From contig CAKOKV010000022.1 of the NCBI GenBank assembly GCA_934095805.1, positions 1 to 9,562 of the forward strand: 9,562 nucleotides of DNA, read 5' to 3'. The notes beneath the pieces were generated by a model. The model ran no database searches. It had not been told where the DNA came from and saw only the letters and a list, made by a program, of their open reading frames with translations. Shown one piece after another: positions 5,328 through 9,562 of the stretch (its first letter is position 1; every line of letters starts with the position of its first letter). The stretch is from an uncultured Bacilli bacterium. GTDB taxonomy: Bacteria > Bacillota_I > Bacilli_A > RF39 > UBA660. Both the position numbers and the translations under genes were made by a program.

Positions 5328-8085
5328 AATTTACAGTAACAGTTTGAGTAAACTTCTTTGTTATACTTGTTTCTTCATGTTTAAATGATACAGTATAAAC
5401 TATCTTATAAGTACCAGCAGTACTAGTAAAATTATCTATTGATACTGAATCACTACTTCCATCTTTAGTAATTGAAGTATAACTTACAGATAAATCAGTG
5501 ACACTACTTTTTACATCATTTCCATTTAATTTAATAGAAGCAATTGATGAATTATCAAGTACAGTATAACTGTCATTTACTTTTAATGTTTTATTTAAAT
5601 TATTCATAGTTACATCAAAGTTTTTAGTGTCACTACCAGATGCATTAAATGAAATTTTAATTCCATCAGAAGCATTACTTTTAAACTTAGAATAAATACT
5701 TTTAATAATAACACCATCAAATGTACCATAATATTTATTTAAGTCAATTGTATAAGTTGTATCTTTTGTAAATCCTACATAAATAGAAGATGTACCAGAT
5801 GTTAAATATACTGCAAATCCGAAATCTCCAATATTATTAGCATTGTAACTAAGTCGTTTATTATAATAATCTTCTGCCCAAATTGTATATCCATTTTTAA
5901 AGTATTCAGATAAGTAATTTGGATCAGCAGCTTCAGGTAAACCAGGAGAATTCCAAGTAAGTGTAAGTGATTTACCTTTAACAGTATAAGAACCAGGAGT
6001 AGGGTCACTTAATTTTGAGAATCTATTTGATACTTCACTAGGTTCAGTGCCACTTATGAACAAGAATGTTTTTTTTAATTTACTTGGTGTATAAGCACTT
6101 GGCTTTTGAGCTGGTATAGTCTCAAGTTCAACCTCAGCAGAAGTAATTCCACCTGGGTTTTTAAATTTAGCATTCTTTTCATATATTTTATTACCAAGAG
6201 CAGCTTGTATTTTTAATCTTTCACTACTTGCATGTCCCATAGTCATATAATGTTTCTTTTTAACATTATCTTTTGTTAATCCTTCTGGATAACCATACCA
6301 AATTGCCATAGCATAATCAGTTGTATAACTAGAAGTCCAAGAGTCTGGTATAACACTAGAAGTAAGACCATAACTCTTTAAAAGAGAAGTATCATAAGAA
6401 CTAGTACCAGTCTTAGTAGCAACTTGTGTTCCAGAAACTTTAAGTCTTGAAGTAGTAACACCAGTAAGCACAGTTGATAATAAATAAGCTGTTTGAGCTT
6501 TCATAACTCTTTTTCTTTCAATATCAGCTGTATATTCTTCTTCACTTTCACGATAAACTATTTTAGTAAATGAATATGGAGCTGTATAATAACCTCCATT
6601 ACCAAATGCAGCATAAGCACCAGCAAGAATAACAGGAGTAACACTATTAAATGCTCCGACTGAATAAGATTGAGGAAGTTTAGTAGTTCCATCTTCTGGT
6701 TGAACACCTAAATTAGTCATAAATTCTAATTTTTGTTCATTAGTAGTCATATTAAATGCCTGTAATGCACAAGTGTTAACTGAATTTTTTAAACAATCTC
6801 TCATAGTCATAAAACCACTATATTTTCCATTGAAGTTTCTCATATTTCCACTACCATAAGGAGTTTTTTCATCAATGAATGGACCATAAGTACTTAAATT
6901 TTCATATTCAAATGCAGGACCATAATCTAAAATAGGTTTAATTGTACTACCAGGGTGTCTCTTTGTTTGATAATCAAATGTAGCAACATTAAGTGTATTG
7001 GCACCTTTTTTATTTCTACCAGCACCAACAGCAATTAATGCACCAGTGTTAACATCAACAACAGCAACACCAACTTGAATTTTATCATCTTTAAATTTAT
7101 AAGTTTTATAGAAATTATTTATAACATCTTGTTTACTTTTCTTCATTGTTGTGTAGATATCCATTGGAACATCATAAGGATTGTGTCCAGTTTTTCTGAT
7201 AACTTCTGCAACAACTGTATCAATAAATCCAATATATTCGTTTGTACTAGATGTTCCTTCATCTAAGAAGTCTTTTATTTTAACACTAGTACCAGCTTTA
7301 TATTCAGCATCTGTTATATAACCGTGTCTCTTCATTAAATAAAGAACAGTATTTTTTCTATCATTAGCATCATTTGGATTAACATAAGCATTATATCCAT
7401 TAGGTGATTGGAACATACCAGCTATCATAGCTGCTTCAACTAAATTGATATCTTTAACATCTTTACCAAAATAATATTTACTTGCTTGTTGAACACCATA
7501 AATATTACCACCCATACAAGGAATATTAACATAGTACTCAATTAATTCTTCTTTTGTAAATGCTTTTTCAAGTTTAAATACAGCCATATAAATATCTGTA
7601 AACTTTCTTATAATACCTCTAATACCTTGATCTTCAAAATCAGTATATTCAAGTTTTGAAAGTTGCATTGTTAGGGTAGAAGCACCACCACCACCTCTTC
7701 CTAAAACTTGACTAATTGAAGCCTTTAAGAATCTAGGAGCATCAAATCCATTATGTTGGAAGAATCTTGAATCCTCTGTAGCAATAATAGCATCAATTAA
7801 TACTTGTGGAAGCTCATCATAAGAAACTTTTTCTCTTTTTTCACTACCAAGAGTAGCATATATATTACCATCAGCATCAAAAATTCTAGTAGATTCCTTC
7901 TCAAACAGATTATCTTTATTAAACTCTGGTGCACTTTTTACGATATAGTAACAAAATCCAATACCAGCCATAAAACAAAGCAATCCGCAAGTTACAATAA
8001 ATACTAATAACCAATACCAAACTCTAAATCTTTTTTTCTTTTTAGGAGTTTCATCTTCATTATTATTCTTTCTAATTTTTTTCAT
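5326..8085 (-). CDS. ponA: Class A penicillin-binding protein (PBP1-type)
   Basis: This bifunctional membrane enzyme polymerises lipid II into glycan strands and cross-links the peptides. A lysine-rich cytoplasmic tail (1-20) precedes one transmembrane anchor (about 23-49). The GT51 glycosyltransferase domain (about 60-240) has Glu104 in ATEDSRFFQH, the GGASTLTMQLSK donor-site loop (133-144) and Glu183 in ELIEYYVN. The transpeptidase domain (about 335-630) has the three active-site motifs: S380-TIK, S435-V-N and K558-T-G-T. Beyond it, a long tail contains a probable fibronectin III-like region (about 680-795) and an Ig-like beta-rich, Ser/Thr-rich region (about 815-919). The length of 919 is close to the 914 of B. 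subtilis PonA, which also carries an FN3-type tail. The ribosome binding site AAAGGAAGG, 5 bases upstream, overlaps the recU stop. It is the second gene of the recU-ponA operon, 12 bases after recU. Confidence 0.97.
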   Translation of the reverse strand: MKKIRKNNNEDETPKKKKRFRVWYWLLVFIVTCGLLCFMAGIGFCYYIVKSAPEFNKDNLFEKESTRIFDADGNIYATLGSEKREKVSYDELPQVLIDAIIATEDSRFFQHNGFDAPRFLKASISQVLGRGGGGASTLTMQLSKLEYTDFEDQGIRGIIRKFTDIYMAVFKLEKAFTKEELIEYYVNIPCMGGNIYGVQQASKYYFGKDVKDINLVEAAMIAGMFQSPNGYNAYVNPNDANDRKNTVLYLMKRHGYITDAEYKAGTSVKIKDFLDEGTSSTNEYIGFIDTVVAEVIRKTGHNPYDVPMDIYTTMKKSKQDVINNFYKTYKFKDDKIQVGVAVVDVNTGALIAVGAGRNKKGANTLNVATFDYQTKRHPGSTIKPILDYGPAFEYENLSTYGPFIDEKTPYGSGNMRNFNGKYSGFMTMRDCLKNSVNTCALQAFNMTTNEQKLEFMTNLGVQPEDGTTKLPQSYSVGAFNSVTPVILAGAYAAFGNGGYYTAPYSFTKIVYRESEEEYTADIERKRVMKAQTAYLLSTVLTGVTTSRLKVSGTQVATKTGTSSYDTSLLKSYGLTSSVIPDSWTSSYTTDYAMAIWYGYPEGLTKDNVKKKHYMTMGHASSERLKIQAALGNKIYEKNAKFKNPGGITSAEVELETIPAQKPSAYTPSKLKKTFLFISGTEPSEVSNRFSKLSDPTPGSYTVKGKSLTLTWNSPGLPEAADPNYLSEYFKNGYTIWAEDYYNKRLSYNANNIGDFGFAVYLTSGTSSIYVGFTKDTTYTIDLNKYYGTFDGVIIKSIYSKFKSNASDGIKISFNASGSDTKNFDVTMNNLNKTLKVNDSYTVLDNSSIASIKLNGNDVKSSVTDLSVSYTSITKDGSSDSVSIDNFTSTAGTYKIVYTVSFKHEETSITKKFTQTVTVN

Positions 8086-8097
8086 AAAAACCTTCCT

Positions 8098-8622
8098 TTA
8101 ATTAAAATAAGCTCTGTCAACTGCATCTAAATATTTAAGTCTAGGTGTATAACTTTCACTTATTTTATATCCTCTATCTTTTAAATAATTATATTCAATA
8201 GATTTTCTTTCATTATTATCAATAAAATCAATTAAATCTTCACCTTTAAATAAATAAAACTCATTATTCATAAATATTATCAAAAATACAATACCTTTTT
8301 GTTTAATAACTTTTCTTATATGAAGAATTTGATGTTCTTTAACATTATTAAGTGGAAAAGAAGTTTTAGAGTGACACTCCTTAGCATCAAATTCTATATA
8401 TTTTTCTCTATAAATACCATTATAGTCAAGTGTAGAAATATTAGAATAAACAGCTTTATCTATTAAATGTGACTTATTAGTAGGATAACATACATTTAGT
8501 ACTTTTATTGGTGTAGGCTTTTTATATATTAAACATTTATCAATACTATTATAGTAAGTATTTGAATCATTTAATATATTTTCAAGAAACATACCTCTGT
8601 TTTTATAAGTAGTATTATTCAT
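8098..8622 (-). CDS. recU: Holliday junction resolvase RecU
   Basis: RecU cuts four-way DNA junctions in recombination and chromosome segregation in low-GC Gram-positive bacteria. Numbering from the ATG at 8622 gives 174 residues with NRGM (8-11), KKPTP (34-38), the stalk region (about 47-62), DYNGIY with catalytic Asp66, YIEFDAKE with Asp79 and Lys81, and TSFPL (87-91). In B. subtilis, as I recall it, the active site is D88, E101, K103, so the Glu is replaced by Asp here. The N-terminus is shorter than in B. subtilis (about 206 residues). The longer in-frame ATG at 8643 is unlikely: it lies inside a perfect -10 box and has no ribosome binding site, while GGTGA (8634-8630) sits 7 bases before the ATG at 8622. 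The linkage recU-ponA is conserved in Bacillus. Confidence 0.93.
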   Translation of the reverse strand: MNNTTYKNRGMFLENILNDSNTYYNSIDKCLIYKKPTPIKVLNVCYPTNKSHLIDKAVYSNISTLDYNGIYREKYIEFDAKECHSKTSFPLNNVKEHQILHIRKVIKQKGIVFLIIFMNNEFYLFKGEDLIDFIDNNERKSIEYNYLKDRGYKISESYTPRLKYLDAVDRAYFN

Positions 8623-8641
8623 CAGCTCTTCACCAATTAAC

Positions 8642-8670
8642 ATTATACTATAATTATATGTAATTTTCTA
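8642..8670 (-). promoter_or_regulatory. recU-ponA promoter
   Basis: Read on the - strand, TAGAAA (8670-8665, 4 of 6 consensus bases) and a perfect TATAAT (8647-8642) are 17 bases apart. Transcription would start near 8637-8634, giving a leader of only about 13-16 nt that holds the GGTGA ribosome binding site. A second TATAAT lies at 8657-8652 but lacks a matching -35 box. Confidence 0.6.
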
Positions 8671-8728
8671 GATAATCATATGAATAATGTAAACTAATAT
8701 ATTATATAAAAAGATAAAAAACTCTTTT

Positions 8729-8753
8729 ATTTTAAGCAAAAATATGCTAAAAT
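8729..8753 (+). promoter_or_regulatory. rpsB promoter with overlapping inverted repeat
   Basis: The extended -10 TGCTAAAAT lies at 8745-8753 (TG at 8745-8746, TAAAAT at 8748-8753), predicting a start near 8760. The -35 region 16 bases upstream (TTTATT, 8726-8731) is poor, so the TG element probably matters most. The -10 is also the right arm of a near-perfect inverted repeat, ATTTTAAGCA (8729-8738) with TGCTAAAAT, one base bulged. This could be an operator or a chance result of the base composition. Confidence 0.5.
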
Positions 8754-8760
8754 AAATTCG

Positions 8761-8832
8761 CTTTAAGAAAAAAGACATGCTTATTGATTTAATATTCCAG
8801 TGCTTACAATGTAAGTGAATATTAATTTAAAG
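8761..8832 (+). promoter_or_regulatory. Structured 5' leader of rpsB, candidate autoregulatory RNA
   Basis: The predicted rpsB leader of about 108 nt can fold into nested helices. A perfect 9-bp stem TTAATATTC (8789-8797) with GAATATTAA (8817-8825) encloses CTTAC (8803-8807) paired with GTAAG (8811-8815) over an AAT loop, with an asymmetric internal bulge CAGTG opposite T. A weaker outer stem, CTTTAA (8761-8766) with TTAAAG (8827-8832), could close the whole element. The ribosome binding site lies downstream and is not inside the stems. Many ribosomal protein genes are controlled by binding of their own protein to such leaders; that S2 does so here is inference. I do not recognise a known Rfam class. 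Confidence 0.5.
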
Positions 8833-8867
8833 ATAGGCAGAAGAATTAACGAAAGGAGAAATGAAAA

Positions 8868-9562
8868 ATGGCAGTAATTGCAAAAAGTTATTTATTAGAA
8901 GCTGGTGTTCATTTCGGACATCAAGCTAAAAGATGGAATCCTAAAATGAAGGAATACATTTTTACTACAAGAGATGATATACATATTATCGATTTACAAA
9001 AAACTGTTGAAAAAATAGAAGAAGCTTATGCTGAACTTCTTAAAGCATGTGAAAACGGTGGTAAGGTTCTTTTCGTAGGTACTAAGAAACAAGCTAAAGA
9101 AGCTAGTATCGAAGAAGCTACAAGATGTAATAGTTTTTATGTAACAGAAAGATGGCTAGGAGGTACTCTTACTAATTTCAGAACAATTAAAGAAAGAATT
9201 AAGAGACTTGTAGAAATCGAAAAAATGGAAAAGGATGGTAAGTTCGAATTACTACCTAAAAAAGAAGTTGCTAAAATTCAAAAAGAATATGATAGATTAA
9301 ATAAACTTCTTTGTGGTGTTCGTGATATGGATCGTTTACCAAAAGCTATCATCGTTGTTGATCCAAGAGTAGAAGCTAATGCTATTCACGAAGCTCGTAA
9401 ATTACATATTCCAGTATTCGGAATTGTAGATACTAACTGTGATCCAGATGCTGTTGATTATCCAATCCCAGCTAATGATGATGCTGTTAGAAGTGTAAAA
9501 GTTGTTTTAGGTGTTTTAGCTAATGCAGTTTGTGAAGCAAACGGACTTCCATTAGTTGATTA
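8868..9562 (+). CDS. rpsB: 30S ribosomal protein S2, 3' end cut off by the window
   Basis: S2 binds the 30S body near the 16S 3' region and is needed for initiation on most mRNAs. The frame is open to the window end (231 codons seen of a usual 240-260). Diagnostic blocks are [11 protein letters not shown] (9-19), [11 protein letters not shown] (22-32), [10 protein letters not shown] (70-79), [11 protein letters not shown] (94-104), [16 protein letters not shown] (158-173) and [12 protein letters not shown] (198-209). The ATG at 8868 is preferred over the out-of-frame ATG at 8861 because AAGGAG stands about 9 bases before it and the protein starts [13 protein letters not shown]. Codon use (ATC, CGT, GGT, TTC) differs from cca and nth, as expected for high expression. 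tsf usually follows rpsB, but lies outside the window. Confidence 0.98.
   Translation, partial: MAVIAKSYLLEAGVHFGHQAKRWNPKMKEYIFTTRDDIHIIDLQKTVEKIEEAYAELLKACENGGKVLFVGTKKQAKEASIEEATRCNSFYVTERWLGGTLTNFRTIKERIKRLVEIEKMEKDGKFELLPKKEVAKIQKEYDRLNKLLCGVRDMDRLPKAIIVVDPRVEANAIHEARKLHIPVFGIVDTNCDPDAVDYPIPANDDAVRSVKVVLGVLANAVCEANGLPLVD

Noticed and set aside
7075..8007. Two + strand open frames inside ponA (7075-7266 and 7804-8007)
   Set aside because: Both are antisense to conserved PBP sequence, have no family resemblance and no ribosome binding site that I can see.
8708..8730. Hairpin AAAAAGA...TCTTTTAT upstream of rpsB, considered as a terminator
   Set aside because: It is nearly all A/T with a long loop, and no gene ends nearby on either strand, so there is nothing for it to terminate.
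8861..8870. ATG at 8861 as the rpsB start
   Set aside because: It is out of frame with S2 and only about 2 bases from GGAG; the ATG at 8868 gives the conserved S2 N-terminus.
1..9562. Mobile elements, CRISPR, tRNA/rRNA genes, toxin-antitoxin or defence genes
   Set aside because: Every long reading frame is a known housekeeping or coat gene. The longest gene-free stretch is about 245 bases, and I see no terminal inverted repeats, direct-repeat arrays or tRNA-like cloverleafs.

Overview
The window looks like chromosomal DNA of a low-GC, walled, Gram-positive bacterium of the Firmicutes, most likely a Bacilli-like lineage. The evidence is strong A+T richness, AGGAGG-type ribosome binding sites, a dnaD-nth cluster next to recU-ponA (all Bacilli/Firmicutes-type genes), a class A penicillin-binding protein, and the end of a CotY/CotZ-like spore coat gene. 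Tryptophan is encoded by TGG, cca ends in TGA, and no frame needs TGA as a sense codon, so the standard bacterial code (table 11) is used and this is not a Mycoplasma-code organism. I cannot name the species. An uncultured spore-forming gut Bacilli relative would fit, but that is inference.

Layout. Bases 1-342 hold the 3' end of a cysteine-rich CotY/CotZ-like coat protein gene and its terminator. Then come topA (469-2535, DNA topoisomerase I with three C-terminal zinc ribbons) and hup (2678-2950, HU), each with its own promoter. A three-gene operon, cca-dnaD-nth (3011-5316, + strand), has overlapping genes and starts at a promoter that appears to give a leaderless cca mRNA. It converges on the recU-ponA operon (8622-5326, - strand), and one perfect hairpin between them can end transcription from both sides. 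A 245-bp divergent region (8623-8867) carries the recU promoter and, on the other strand, a promoter and a structured leader for rpsB (8868 to the window end, cut off).

Together this is a housekeeping block. It covers DNA topology and nucleoid structure (TopA, HU), replication initiation (DnaD), base-excision repair (Nth), Holliday-junction resolution (RecU), peptidoglycan synthesis (PBP1), tRNA 3'-end maturation (CCA enzyme) and the ribosome (S2). The dnaD-nth and recU-ponA genes are also neighbours in Bacillus subtilis.

I found no mobile element, CRISPR array, tRNA/rRNA gene, phage gene or defence system, and nothing I would call a new biological system. The points worth a second look are regulatory: the leaderless cca start, the 5'-terminal hairpin on the HU mRNA, the folded rpsB leader, the recU start that lies inside its own promoter, and the terminator built into the ends of two genes.
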